This document shows positions 11,174 through 22,177 of a stretch of 64,000 nucleotides of DNA, piece after piece. The notes beneath the pieces were generated by a model. That model ran no database searches, was not told where the DNA came from, and saw only the letters and a list, made by a program, of their open reading frames with translations. Positions within the stretch are counted from its first letter, which is position 1; the number at the start of each line of letters is the position of its first letter. The stretch is taken from positions 30,617,930 through 30,681,929 of the forward strand of contig NC_035443.2 in the NCBI RefSeq assembly GCF_002127325.2, written 5' to 3'. Both the position numbers and the translations under genes were made by a program. The DNA comes from Helianthus annuus. Taxonomy: Eukaryota; Streptophyta; Magnoliopsida; Asterales; Asteraceae.

Positions 11174-11702
11174 CGTCAATATGCAGGTTTGCTCTTTATC
11201 GGCCAAGGGGTGTAGGTGGGTTCCGACCAAATGCAATATCTTTTTTTGGAGGGCCGGTTTGGATCGGTTGCCGACTAGAGGTGCGTTGATCAAAAGGAAC
11301 ATTGCGGTTGATTCAACTCTATGCGTTTTCTGTAACGAGGTGACTGAATCCGTGGAACACCTTTTTACGGCGTGTCCTACCGTCCATCGGGTTTGGAGTT
11401 GTTTAAGCGAGTGGGTCAATATTCAGCCTATCTTCGCCTTCTCGGTGCAGGACCTTGCCGACTTTCACAAATCTTTTAATGGGGACAAAAAAGCAAAGGA
11501 TATTGTTCGCGGCCTGATTGTGGTTACTTGTTGGTGTCTTTGGAAAGATAGAAATGCGAGAATTTTTGCCAATGGCAGGGGAACCGCGGACGACATTTTT
11601 AGGGAGGTGAAATCTCTCAGCTTCTTTTGGTTAAGGTATAGGTCTAGTTTTTGTAATTTGATCTGGGAGGTATGGTGTAAGTATCCCCTGTATATGTTGT
11701 AA
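11174..11702 (+). pseudogene. LINE ORF2 C-terminus with zf-RVT domain
   Basis: The translated tail has the zf-RVT pattern found at the C-end of plant L1 reverse transcriptases: WVPTKCNIFFWRAGLDRLPT, then CVFCNEVTESVEHLF.ACP (a C-x2-C...H...C zinc site), then WCLWKDRNARIF. It stops at 11700-11702. RT and endonuclease domains are missing, so it is a dead 5'-truncated copy. Confidence 0.88.
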
Positions 11703-11784
11703 TTGGTTGGGTTTTAGGCAGTCCTGTGTTTTTTTTCGTCAGGCTGGCCGTTTCGTAATAAAGTTTACCTTTCAAAAAAAAAAA
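11174..11784 (+). mobile_element. 3' fragment of a LINE (L1-type)
   Basis: It encodes the end of LINE ORF2, a short 3' UTR, and an A tail at 11774-11784. It joins the Athila LTR directly at its left. The coding frame appears open across the join, so the real LINE sequence begins at or just after 11174. No target duplication matches the sequence after the tail, so the left side was probably lost. Confidence 0.85.
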
Positions 11785-11921
11785 CATGAAGAATACCTCA
11801 ACAACTAAAAACCAAAACAACTTCAAACCTCCCCCTTCTCTTTCTTGACTTACAATGTTATCTTTGAAAAATATACAATGTCACCAGAATGTAAGATACA
11901 AATATAACACATTGTTTTATG

Positions 11922-12060
11922 CAGTGGCGAAGCTTGACAATGAAGACGGGGGGTCAAAAACGTATATACCCAAAAATTTCTATACGAAAATTACATATAT
12001 AACACTACTGAGCGAAAAGTCCCCTCCCCCCCCCGCGGCCCCTCTTAAGATGCGCCCCTG
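11922..12060 (+). mobile_element. hAT-type MITE, 139 bp
   Basis: Starts CAGTGGCGAAGC and ends GCGCCCCTG. The 8-bp flanks GTTTTATG and GTCTTTTG match at 6 of 8, a decayed duplication. The interior (TATACCCAAAAATTTCTATACG) is shared in shorter form with the 51771-51957 element. Confidence 0.75.
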
Positions 12061-12150
12061 GTCTTTTGTACCAATGTCCCATGACACAAGTTCTCTCAAC
12101 CTAAATCGCTGGAACATAGTACATGTCATTTTAAAAACTTATTTACCATG

Positions 12151-12816
12151 TGTTGATACAACAAATAATAGACCAAGGCCTGTAGCGATATCTCCGGGTA
12201 AAAGGGTTCAAGGGTTTCGATTAGCCTAACGCAGGTCGTGGGGTCCCCCCACGTTTGCAAGACGTGGAGAGAGGTTCATTAGTGTTATTGTTGTTCTTCT
12301 TGAATTCTAGACTGATATGAAACCAGCCCAGAACGTAATCGTTGGAGAAGATGAATTATTTGGTGTGAAGAAGAGAAGCATAAAGCTAGTTCTCATGGGA
12401 GAAGAAGAAGAGAAGCAAGCATGAAGCTTGTTCTTAAGAGGGAGAAGGAGAATCAGAGAGTTAAGATAGTTTTCAGCTGATTCTAGAGTCTCATATGTTT
12501 GGCATGGGCTGCAATTTATAGGGGAAGAGGTTTCTCAAAGGAGAAACCTTTAGCTAATGAACCTGGATTGCAGTGAGGGACTTACCCTTTTAGGGGTTGA
12601 ATGGTTTGGACCTGTGGACAAAAGGGTGTTCTCTGTGCACGTGTTCTGTCTGTGCAGAAATGGTTCACACGTTAAGTGTTGATGTGACCGGACACTGTGC
12701 TTGTCCTTTTTACTGTTCACCTGAGTTTGCGCGTATTGAACCTCTCAACCTTTTAACCTTTTAAGCTGTTATGTATATTAGTCATTTTATTGAGAGTTGG
12801 GCTACCCCCGTCATCA
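12151..12816 (-). repeat. 3' LTR of gag-only element
   Basis: Plus strand starts TGTTGATACAAC and ends CCGTCATCA. It is 27 bp longer than its partner near the right end. It contains a GC hairpin (GTGGGGTCCCCCCAC, 12239-12253). Confidence 0.92.
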
Positions 12817-12828
12817 GCCCCCCAAGTC
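12817..12828 (-). promoter_or_regulatory. Polypurine tract of gag-only element
   Basis: Minus strand GACTTGGGGGGC directly precedes the 3' LTR. Confidence 0.65.
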
Positions 12829-13385
12829 AGAGGTGTTTGGGATGTAAGCTCAAATGCTTCTGACTTTTACACATTATTTTTTATTGCTTAAAGGCTTCAG
12901 GGCTTTAAGGCGTTTGAGTTTTGAGATTTGAATTTCGGAATGATAGTAGGCTTCAAGGTTTCAAGGCTTGAAGGCTTAAAGGCTTCAACTGTCTCACTCA
13001 AGAGGTAGTTGAGGATCGACCTAAAGTTTAATCCGGTGGCTCTTGATTTTGGCAAAGGTTCAGGAGGGTGGAAGCTGTGTTTTACCTCTTCGGTTGCCAA
13101 GATCTCTTGCGGAGTCTTGGTTAAGGCTGTAAAGTTTATGGTTTTTTCTCGGCTTGGAGGGTTCCGACCTTCAGGCCTTCTGGAATCCGAACCTTTGAAC
13201 CGTTTGTCATAAGAGCCATACTGGAAGCTCCAGTTAAGAGTTCTCTCTTTTTTTTTCTTTGATGTCTACAGCTTATTCTCCTCGAATGTGGGCTTCAGCC
13301 CTTTCGAGTGTTTCTTCAAGGGTTTTGGGCAAGCATTTATTGAGGTCTCTTGCGAAATATTTGGAATTTATAGCATTCATGAACC

Positions 13386-13583
13386 CTACGACCCTCGTTT
13401 TTCATCGGCGTAAGTTAAACCCTCCTTCTTGTAACTTTTGATGAAGTCTCTGAGACTTTCATCATCACGTTGTTTGGTCTGGAAGATTACCGTGGCGTCA
13501 TTGACATGCCTCTGTGGTTTTAAGGAACTTTTGCTAAGATCGTCAAAGGTCTGAACGCTTCGTCCAGGAAGGTCATTGACCAT
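13386..13583 (-). pseudogene. Gag core fragment
   Basis: The frame reads LPGRSVQTFDDLSKS and then TKQRDDESLRDFI.SY, a pattern of the Retrotrans_gag domain in plant Ty3 elements (RQ..ESLRDF.R). It lacks the start, and the region between it and the N-terminal fragment at 14468-14710 is broken by stops and frameshifts. No protease or RT follows downstream. Confidence 0.7.
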
Positions 13584-13859
13584 ATGCCAGAAGGCCCTTC
13601 AAGGGTTTGCATGAACATGAGACAACATTCGGAGTTGGGTCATTTTTCAATTCTTGCAGTCCCGGCGAAGATTTGGAGGTAGTCTTTAGTACCGTGATGG
13701 CATCTTTATCTGGGTTTAAAATTCGTACTCAACAATTTGTTGGGAGAAGCAAGACAAGTTGTTGGGCTTGTAAGGTTTTGAGAGGTATTTTACTACCCTT
13801 GAAGCTGGGTTACCGCTTGAGGTACCCTGGTGAGTGGTTGGCACTTGGTTGATGAAATT

Positions 13860-14040
13860 AAGGTTAAAGCCTTAAAGGCTTTCTGTGTCATCAACCAACT
13901 TTCACGTGCTGCAAAGGAAATTGTGCCATCATTTGTGTCATCAGCTAGGGCATAAGGTTAAATCCTTAAAGGCTTTCTGATGGTACTAATAAAAGATGCC
14001 ATTATCTGTGTCATAAGGTTAAAGCCTTAAAGGCTTACTG
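13860..14040. repeat. Three copies of a palindromic AAAGCCTTAAAGGCTTT motif
   Basis: Copies at about 13861, 13951 and 14017 each carry AAGGTTAAAGCCTTAAAGGC (one with ATCCTTAAAGG), with imperfect inverted arms. Related AGGCTTNAAGGCTT runs lie at 12887-12990 in the same element. Confidence 0.8.
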
Positions 14041-14467
14041 TATAAGGCATTCCCATGGATGTGCTCATGACCGCAGCTCAAGCCAAAGGCGGGGTGGCCA
14101 TGGCTTGTTTTCACGAAGTAGCAATGGGAGAGGGAACACTTGAAGCTGGTGACTGCCATAATTGATCAAGAGTGATTTTATGCCCCATAGGTGCACCGGT
14201 TGTAACGGGTTGGGAGATAAATAAGGGAAAAACGGTTGGACTTGGCCTCCCCAAAAGCTAAAGGGCTTGAGTGGTTGGTCTGTCACACTAGGACCAGCTT
14301 CAAGGTAAGATGTGGCTAAACGTGAGCTGCTAAAAGGAAGAGATGGAGGGCCATGTGATAATGAGGGTTCAGACTCCTCATAATTTAGTCTTATTCTCAC
14401 TTTTTTCCCTTTCTAAGCTCACATGCTAGTTGAGAAGAAATCTCAGTTGTAAGAAATTTCTAGCTAG

Positions 14468-14710
14468 TCACTCGGGTGTTAGATCTATGCGTTCCGGTGT
14501 ATGCATTACATCGATTTGAGTAGGTGCAATCCCTGACCGAGATGGGTTTGTGTTTGAAAAGAAGTGAACTCCGGGAACATATCCCGGCGGAGTACTTCCG
14601 GGAGTAGAAAGAGGTGTAGATAAGACCGGTGAGATCCGACCCGAATTTGGTGTTAAATCAGTGTTGTTAGGCACCTGATTTACCTGACCGAGAGACTCGC
14701 TTTCAGACAT
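14468..14710 (-). pseudogene. Gag N-terminal fragment
   Basis: Begins MSESESLGQVNQVPNN at 14710, 60 bases after the primer site, where Gag starts in this group. It is Ser/Pro/Thr-rich and of low complexity, then stops at 14468. It is assigned by position and by the Gag core fragment downstream, not by a recognised domain. Confidence 0.55.
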
Positions 14711-14767
14711 GATGTAAAGAGAACATGGAGCGACACAACTGGTCTTTAAGATAAAGTAAGCGGCGTA

Positions 14768-14785
14768 GCCCCACGGTGGGCGCCA
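14768..14785 (-). other. Primer binding site of gag-only element
   Basis: Minus strand TGGCGCCCACCGTGGGGC lies three bases inside the 5' LTR end. TGGCGCC is typical of Ty3-type primer sites. Confidence 0.8.
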
Positions 14786-14788
14786 ACT

Positions 14789-15427
14789 TGTTGATACAAC
14801 AAATAATAGACTAAGGCCTGTAGCGATATCTAAGGGTAAAAGGGTTCAAGGGTTTCGATTAGCCTAACGCAGGTCGTGGGGTCCCCCCACGTTTGCAAGA
14901 CGTGGAGAGAGGTTCATTAGTGTTATTGTTGTTCTTCTTGAATTCTAGACTGATATGAAACCAGCCCAGAACGTAATCGTTAGAGAAGATGAATTATTTG
15001 GTGTGAAGAAGAGAAGCATAAAGCTAGTTCTCATGGGAGAAGAAGAAGAGAAGCAAGCATGAAGCTTGTTCTTGAGAGGGAGAAGGAGAATCAGAGAGTT
15101 AAGATAGTTTTCAGCTGATTCTGGAATCTCATATGTTTGGCATGGGCTGCAATTTATAGGTGAAGAGGTTTCTCAAAGGAGAAACCTTTAACTAATGAAC
15201 CTGGCTTGCAGTGAGGGACTTACCCTTTTAGGGGTTGAACGGTTTGGACCTGCGGACAAAAGGGTGTTCTCTGTGCACATGTTCTGTCTGTGCAGAATGG
15301 TTCACACATTAAGTGTTGATGTGACCGGACACTGTGCTTGTCCTTTTTACTGTTCACCTGAGTTTGTGCGTATTGAACCTCTCAACCTTTTAACCTTTTA
15401 AGTTGTTATGTATATTACCCGTCATCA
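14789..15427 (-). repeat. 5' LTR of gag-only element
   Basis: Same limits as the partner LTR at 12151-12816, with a deletion of about 27 bp near 15418. Confidence 0.92.
15151..15158 (-). promoter_or_regulatory. TATA box in gag-only element LTR
   Basis: Minus-strand TATAAATT about 270 bases after the LTR start. Confidence 0.55.
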
Positions 15428-15432
15428 CCATG

Positions 15433-16569
15433 CAACTCATAATAGATAATTTTGTAAATGTGTTGATTGTAATTTGGTCAGAAATGATCGTCACATGAGT
15501 TCATTTGACAAAATAATTACGTTTTCAAGCTCTAAATGATAGGAAAATAAAGTCAATGAAGAAAAAAGAATACTAATTTTGTCCTGTAGTGATAAAGAAA
15601 TAGAGAGTAGGAAGGGTATTATAACTTAAATTTTCTAGTAGGCACTTGGTAATCTTGAGAAACAAAAAAATTAGATACATCGTTATTGTGGATTTCTTAA
15701 AACTATGATTTTTTTCTTTTAGTTTAAAAATTACATAAAATAGTTTTTAACTTTAAACACCAACGATTATTGAGTCCTTTGTTAAGGAATGACAATTTAG
15801 TTTTAAATTTTGTAATTAGTATTTTTTATGATCTTTATAATGTTCCAAATTTTGATTACTATTAGTTTTAACTGAAGTTTTAGTAATATTTATAGATACA
15901 TCATTGCTCTTTATATATTTAATCACTTTTCTTTATCCCTACTTACATATTTTCTTCGTATAGGAAGCATAATTTATATTTATTCTATATTATTATATTT
16001 ATTCTATATTATAATGCATGAGGCAGTGGTATTTTAAGATGCTTAAAAAATAAGAACTTTTTCTCTTTTAATTTATAGAGAAACCTCTAAAATGAGGGTA
16101 AATTAGTCTTTTAAACAATAGTTATATTTTAGCCACCCGTCTTATTTCACTTAAATCCCTAGGTTTTAACATAATTATAGGTAATTAGTTACACTTTCCC
16201 CCCCCCCCCACAACAAACTTATAATTCTTTTACGTATTCTTGTCAGATCTTATAAACTATAATGTTTTAAAAGAATCCAAAAGTACTGTGACGACCTACT
16301 CATTTTTGTCGACGTTTCGATAGCTGGCTTGGTCAGTATTGACGTGTAGATTAAAAGGTACAAGTAGATGATTTCTTAGTGTACAAGTGATTAACCCCCC
16401 CCCCCGACTTTTAAACGGAAATAACTTATTGGTACGTTAATATTTTTTTTTAAATTACACCATATAAACAAATATTTTATTCTCTTTAATCTGAGTATAG
16501 TATTGCTATAGTTTTTTTAGTTAAACAAGTGATATGTTACGTGATTAAAAGTGTCTAGGGTGAGAAATA
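15433..16569. other. AT-rich intergenic DNA, no gene
   Basis: No supported ORF. Contains poly-C runs (16199-16209, 16396-16405) and at 16441-16510 a degraded copy of the foldback family described at 59285-60286 (shared TTTAAATTACACCAT and CTTTAATNTGAGTA). Confidence 0.6.
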
Positions 16570-16829
16570 ATTGAATCGTCAACCGAAACCGAACCGAAAT
16601 CAATAAAAAACTGAATTAACAGAAAACTGATTAACCGAAACCCCAGTTAACCAAAAATAGTTATTGAATTTTTTTGTACCCCTCATTTAACCAAAATTAA
16701 CTTAACTGAACCATTCATATTTCCATATATTTCTAGCTTTTAGGCTAGAGGGTATGGTGATGGTCCTCCAAGGGAGGATGATCCGCCACGTAGGCGCCAC
16801 GTCATAGTCCTCCCAAGGATGGTCCATCC

Positions 16830-17601
16830 CAGTGGCGGATCCAAGAATTTTTTTCACTGTGTTCATTTTTTTAGATACTCCAATTTCATATGACTGAACA
16901 TAAAAAATTTCGTGTCGGTTCGACAGTTCGGATCGGGTAAGGTTCATCACCCATCCTAACAAATGCAAGAATCGTTTATGGACCGACTGATTTTTGTGTC
17001 AGCTAAATTTTGGTCTTCTTACTCCTTAGCCGACTTTGCTTATTTGTTATAGTCTCCGGTTGGTGTTGGATATGTCTAATTTTAAAAAATTAAAAATCAA
17101 TGTCGATTATTTAATATCTTCCATGAACTTATTTATTTTGGTGAGTTTCCTTATAAATAGAGTTGCATAACTAGTCAAGCATACTATACCAACGCTTTAA
17201 AACCGCAAAAAATTAACCAACAAATTGCTATAGTCTTGATCTTATTATCATGCATAAATGGAGGGTGTGAAGTTGGAATTTATACATGAAAATGGTTTAG
17301 AAATGTTGTTTGATAAACTTAAAACTAACAGTAACTACTACAACCACCTGGGATTTTGGGGTTTTGCCATGGTTTGAGCCTCAAAAAAGTATTAATTGTG
17401 CTTTATACGGGATTTGAACCCAGGTATTTCAGGGAGAATAACACAAACTTAACCAGTGGAGAACTAATGCCTTTTTGTTTATGGGTTCTCTTTATATTTT
17501 ACTTATAGGTTCCTTTTCAGTTTGTTATATATATTTACACTAAAAATTAAAAACCGAATGGGTTCCTGGGAACCCGTACTTTCTTAATAGGTCCGCCCCT
17601 G
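16830..17601 (+). mobile_element. hAT-type non-autonomous element, TSD GTCCATCC
   Basis: Starts CAGTGGCGGATCC and ends GGTCCGCCCCTG; perfect 8-bp duplication GTCCATCC at 16822-16829 and 17602-17609. No transposase reading frame is seen; the 16702-16968 minus ORF crosses the end and is chance. Confidence 0.9.
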
Positions 17602-17894
17602 GTCCATCCCACAAAACTAGAGGGTATGGAGGATGGTCCTAAATGATCCTACCCCACCAATTTTTTTATTTTTTTAATCTTCTATTTTTTTAACATTTAG
17701 CAAATAAATTAACTAAATATTTTCATTAATATTAAAAACACATTACATAAACTTAAAAAAGAAAACACAAACTTAAAAAATAAAAAAACATAGACTTAAA
17801 AAATCATAAACTTAATAAAAAAAAAACACCCCACTGATGATAAATACATTTTGCATTTTCCTTTCCAATTTACAACTCTGCTAGTGCCACTGCC

Positions 17895-18144
17895 ACTTTG
17901 CATATCATTCTTCTTCCCCAAAACATTACATCCTCTCCTAAACCCTAACATTTCACCATCTCGCACAAATTCTCCCTCTCGATTGCACGTTTTCCGGTCA
18001 AATCACAGGTAACTTCACCACTCTGCATATCATTCTTCTTCCCCGAAACATTTCATCCTCTCCTAAACCCTAACATTTCACCATCTCGCACAAATTCTCC
18101 CTCTCGATTGCACGTTTCCGATCAAATCACAGGTAACTTCACCG
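17895..18144. repeat. 125-bp tandem duplication ending in splice-donor-like CACAGGTAAC
   Basis: Two nearly identical 125-bp units begin near CATATCATTCTTC (17901 and 18026). Both contain CTCTCCTAAACCCTAACATT and end ATCACAGGTAACTTCACC. They look like a 5' leader with a first exon-intron border, either of the parent transposase gene or of a captured gene. Confidence 0.75.
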
Positions 18145-18772
18145 GATTGTTCTCCTCTTTGTTGATTTCTTTGAAATAAAAACTGGAATTTAATTTTTTT
18201 TATTATTAACGGTTAAAAAGTGAAGGGCCCCACCAAATTAGCATCGTCGCCAACGTCCAAATGCTGCCGGAGAGGACGGGGACGTGGGGGGGGGGCGGGA
18301 TGGTTTTGAAGGCGGCGCCGGACCTCGACGGTATGGGGACGTCCCCCATACCGCATAGCCTTATACCTTCAGTTCATATATTTCATATTTATACCCTCAT
18401 TTTATGTATTTATAACTCCAATTCATGTACCTATACACCCATTTCATGTACTTATACCTAAATTTCATATATTTATAATCAAAAGTTTTAGCACAAGTTT
18501 GGTTTTGGCTATTAACTGAAATTAAATGAATTTAACCAAAAATCATCCATCTAAATGAATAAACCAAACCAATTAACAAAAAACGAATTGATTAATAAAA
18601 TAGACTAATCGATGACCTCGATTTCGGTTGAGGATAATAATCTAACTAACCGCTCGATTTCGGTTGAGGATAATAATCTAACTAACAGAACATTGCACAC
18701 CGTGGCAATGTCTGTGTTTCCTGCCGCAACACGCGCGCACCTATTGGTCATTAACCAAAATCGATTTTTGGT

Positions 18773-19389
18773 GAGCAGTAACTAAATCGTTAACCTAAAC
18801 CAAACTGAAAACAGACGAAACCAAACCGAAATCAACAAAAACTGAATTAACTGAAAACCGAATTATACAAAAACCGGTTATCAATTTATTTGTACTCTCA
18901 TTTAACCAAAATTAGCTGAACCGAACTGAATTATTTATATTTTCATATATTTCTATCTTTTATACCTCCGGTTCATGTATTTCGTATTTTATATATCTCC
19001 ATTTCATATATTTATACTTTCATTTCCTGTATTTATATCTCAATTTTATATATTTCTAAGCAAAAGTTTTAGCCCGCGTTTGATTTTTGCTATTAACTGA
19101 AATTAAATGAACCAAAACAAAAACCGTCAATCTAACCGGAGTGATTAACCGAAAATAAATTGGTTAATAAAATCGACTAATCAATGACTTTCGTTTCGGC
19201 TTCGGTTTAGTATAATAACCGAATCGACCGAACCATGCACAACACAATGAAATGGATTACCCGATTACTTCGCTTTTGATGTATATCCTTCACAATAATG
19301 CTAAATATTATATGAATAAGAAAACTACCAAAAACGAGTATCACAATGCGATGTATCACTCCCACCGTATCACGCGGGCAACCTGCTAG
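18773..19389 (+). repeat. Diverged dispersed repeat, copy 2, with possible Helitron 3' end
   Basis: Aligns with copy 1. It ends CACGCGGGCAACCTGCTAG followed by T (CTAG at 19386-19389), with a short GC stem before it, as in Helitron 3' ends. I cannot find a convincing TC start, so the Helitron call is tentative. Confidence 0.45.
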
Positions 19390-19493
19390 TGCTATTAATA
19401 TGTGTAAAGTTGTATCCTTCTCATAAAGTTGAGTGTTTGAGTCCTATACGCTATGGTGGTATGATCAAAAGGTATGTGTTAGCTAGAATATAC

Positions 19494-19500
<7 letters not shown>

Positions 19501-19526
<26 letters not shown>
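19501..19526. repeat. TA microsatellite
   Basis: Pure (TA)n at the left border of a foldback element. Confidence 0.9.
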
Positions 19527-19530
<4 letters not shown>

Positions 19531-19928
19531 CAGGATCATTTCAGAACCATAAATATTTACAGAACTCGCAGATACTAATAAACAATCTCTTTATTTATAT
19601 TTTTTTTATGTTTAGGATAATTTTATCATTTATTATGTGTATTTTTACGATTACATACATGTTAAGATTAATTTTATCATTTTTGATATGTAATTTTATA
19701 ATTACACATATGTAAACTAGTTTTTTTACATATGTGTAAGTAGTTATGACATATATATATAATTTTGGTAATTAAACATATGTAAACTACTTTTAACATG
19801 TATGTAATCAAATAAATACATATAATAGATGATAAAAAGATCCTAAATACAAAAACTTATATATAAAATGATTGTTTATTAGGAGTTCTGAAAGTTCTGT
19901 AGTTATTTAGAGTTTTGAAATGAACTCA

Positions 19929-19934
<6 letters not shown>
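19525..19934. mobile_element. Foldback MITE of the TAGGGT family
   Basis: Left end TAGGGTCAGGATCATTTCAG pairs with the right end (reverse complement TAGGGTTGAGTTCATTTCAA), with further pairing of the AACAATC segments inside. It lies in a (TA)n tract, so target duplication cannot be read. Confidence 0.75.

Positions 19935-20000
<66 letters not shown>
19933..20000. repeat. TA microsatellite, about 34 repeats
   Basis: Pure (TA)n run at the right border of the foldback element. Confidence 0.95.
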
Positions 20001-20003
<3 letters not shown>

Positions 20004-20758
20004 TTATTTATTTTGTGTGAAACCCAAAACCGATTTATATAATATATGTTATAAATAAAGTATTTTTATCGATCCAAAAAATTTATAAATTTAAAGAATT
20101 TTCATAAAAGAAAATAAAAACTAAAAACCTCCCATTCTTTTCCCCTCTCTGCCCCTTAAATAAATAACAACACAGTATAATTTTCATGTATAATAGAAAA
20201 CAAACAAAAATAAAATAAATGGATATGGGCGTGCGGCACATGGAAAATATCAAGTTGTGTTGGTCAAGTTTCTAAAATCTCAAACATACGAATTATAAGC
20301 AATTAAGATGCACAAAAAGCGGCTTTCATACCTTTGAAAGCAACCAACCGAATCAAATTTTCCTTTTACTAGTCATGAAGCTTCCTTTGTCCCTTCATCA
20401 ATTCCTATCACCAACAATTATATTTTTTAAATAAATTAATACTATTTCCTTGTATTTTTTTTTGTTATAATTTAATTTAATAAATGAGATAACACTTTCT
20501 TTTCTAACTATCAATATATGTGTGAAGCACTAACATAACATACTTTTATACTTAAAACTGGTTTTATATTGAATGCATTCATGTATGTTCCACAATTCTG
20601 ATATTGTATCTTATTATAATATTAAATAATCAATTTTAATGATACACATATTTGATGAACTAAATGATGAGGAAAAAATAAGTTAAAATAAAACAAAATT
20701 CAAAGAAATAAAAATATGAGAAAACAGACAAATTGCTAGATTGTTCTTATTTCTTTTT
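20001..20758. other. AT-rich intergenic DNA, no gene
   Basis: I see no supported ORF or repeat boundary. Confidence 0.6.
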
Positions 20759-21086
20759 GAGTTAATTACATAGTTAGTCCCTTGGTTTGCATAAAATAAC
20801 ATACTTAGGTACTAATAGTTTAAAATCACCTTCTAGGGTATTAATTTTTTATTTTGTAACGTTTGGAGGTATTAATTTCTAGGGTATTAACATAGTTAGT
20901 CCCTGTGGTTTCCACAAAATAACATATTTAGGTACTAATAGAATGTGATTTTAAACCTACAAATAACGCTAATACCTCCAAATGTTACAAAACAAAACGT
21001 TAATAACCTAGAATATGATTTTAAACTATTAGTACCTAAGTATATTACTTTGTGCAAACCACGGGTACTAACTATGTAATTAACTC
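20759..21086. mobile_element. Foldback MITE, 328 bp
   Basis: Ends GAGTTAATTACATAGTTAGT and its inverse; arms of more than 100 bp pair (TACTTAGGTACTAATAGTTT in both). Confidence 0.8.
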
Positions 21087-21412
21087 TTTGTTTTTTTGAA
21101 TAAAAGTACTGCGAAATAAATGAAAAATAGAAGTTTTAGTCAAAGTAGTAACAGATCAAGTAGGAATATCTGGATATTCTTAAAAGCTTTGGGCGTGAAT
21201 AAAAAAGTTAAAATGTGAATAGTTTTAATTTTTAACCAAGAAAAAGTTAAAATATAAACCAGCCAAACATTAGCAAATGTTCGCTCGATTCGGCTCTACT
21301 CATAAACAGCCCTATGAATCACACACATTACAGCGTGTTAACTTGCAAAAAATAGACCGGAAAAATAGAATAGAATAACCAAGTTGGCTTAGGACCCGCG
21401 AGTTTCGACAGA
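21087..21412. other. AT-rich flank of the SIRE insertion, no gene
   Basis: No ORF. A segment near 21325 (AGCGTGTTAACTTGCAAAA) resembles 50556-50575 on the other side of the nest. Confidence 0.55.
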
Positions 21413-21417
21413 GCTGG

Positions 21418-22128
21418 TGTTAGGATCTGAGTTTGGATTGATTGTAATTTGTGTTTGAATTTTGATGAACAAATGAAAGAGTAGTGCAGCGGAATTTAAA
21501 TGGAATCAAACTTTTCACAATCAAACAGAAGAAATGCTTTCAATTATACATTTTCACCACTGAATCAAATGATTAAATTTAATTTTAAACTCCGATTACA
21601 AAGTATGTATGATATGCAAACTCCCCCTCGGCCCGAGCTCAGTGTTTGTTCGTGCAGAAAGAAGATGGTGAAAGAGCTAACAGAACAGTACAGAGTACTG
21701 TTCTATTTATAGGCACTTGCAAACCACTGAGCATCTAAGCTGACGTCACCATGAAAGTGACATCTAACCTCCTAACAAACTCTAACCTCTGATCTATACA
21801 AACACTGCTATGCTAACTACTGATATTACATTTATAAAGCAAATATAAACTGCTGCTGCATCCTTCCACTGCTGTGAACCCAGCAGTACTTGTCATGATC
21901 AGCAGTGCTTGAACCAAGGCAGTAGATTGAGCAGCAGAGCTTTAGTTCTTCAATCAGTCCTTAACTTGATCAGCAGTTTGCATGATCAGCAGATAGGAGG
22001 TCAGCAGATGTTGAAACCACTTTCAAGGGGAGAGACTTGCAATCAAACATCTGTTTATTCTGGATCCACTGCCCTGATCCAGTTTTGGCTTTCATTATCT
22101 GTTCCTTTGGTAGGGTTCAATCCCAACA
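21418..22128 (-). repeat. 3' LTR of SIRE-type element (711 bp)
   Basis: Plus strand TGTTAGGATC...CCCAACA. Rich in CAGCAG and CAGTGG-type motifs (21840-22010). Confidence 0.95.
21703..21711 (-). promoter_or_regulatory. TATA box in SIRE 3' LTR
   Basis: Minus-strand TATAAATAG; the same site in the 5' LTR is at 50063-50071. Confidence 0.65.
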
Positions 22129-22139
22129 ATCTCCCCTTG
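22129..22139 (-). promoter_or_regulatory. Polypurine tract of SIRE-type element
   Basis: Minus strand CAAGGGGAGAT immediately before the 3' LTR. Confidence 0.9.
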
Positions 22140-22177
22140 GAACAGATAATGCCAAAACTCTTCATTATTGTAGATCT

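Larger units (their letters stand above)
12151..15427 (-). mobile_element. Complete gag-only LTR element (TR-GAG type), TSD CCATG
   Basis: Two LTRs (666 and 639 bp) flank 1,972 bp. CCATG is duplicated at 12146-12150 and 15428-15432. Primer site and polypurine tract both give minus orientation. Only Gag fragments are recognisable; there is no protease, RT or integrase, so it is a non-autonomous Ty3-type element needing proteins from elsewhere. About 16 substitutions between the LTRs over 640 bp, counted by eye, make it the oldest complete LTR element here. Confidence 0.92.
16743..18360 (+). mobile_element. PIF/Harbinger-like non-autonomous element, TSD TTA
   Basis: Starts GGCTAGAGGGTATGG and ends CCATACCGCATAGCC, terminal inverted repeats matching at 12 of 15, flanked by TTA on both sides (16740-16742, 18361-18363). 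No transposase. It contains a complete hAT element (16830-17601) and a tandem duplication with splice-donor-like ends. Removing the hAT element leaves about 840 bp. Confidence 0.75.
16570..18745 (+). repeat. Diverged dispersed repeat, copy 1 (split by Harbinger-like element)
   Basis: The parts 16570-16742 and 18361-18745 align in order with copy 2 at 18773-19389: AACCGAAACCGAACCGAAAT, then ATTTAACCAAAATTA, then CATATATTTATA runs, then AAAAGTTTTAGC, then TAAAATNGACTAATCNATGAC. It ends in GC-rich CCGCAACACGCGCGC, Helitron-like. A 34-bp tandem duplication lies at 18618-18686. Confidence 0.55.

Noticed and set aside
12897..13441. Short ORFs on both strands
   Set aside because: Within the gag-only element, mostly repeats of AGGCTTNAAGG or antisense to Gag.
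16702..16968. Minus-strand ORF of 88 codons
   Set aside because: Crosses the borders of a Harbinger-like and a hAT element.
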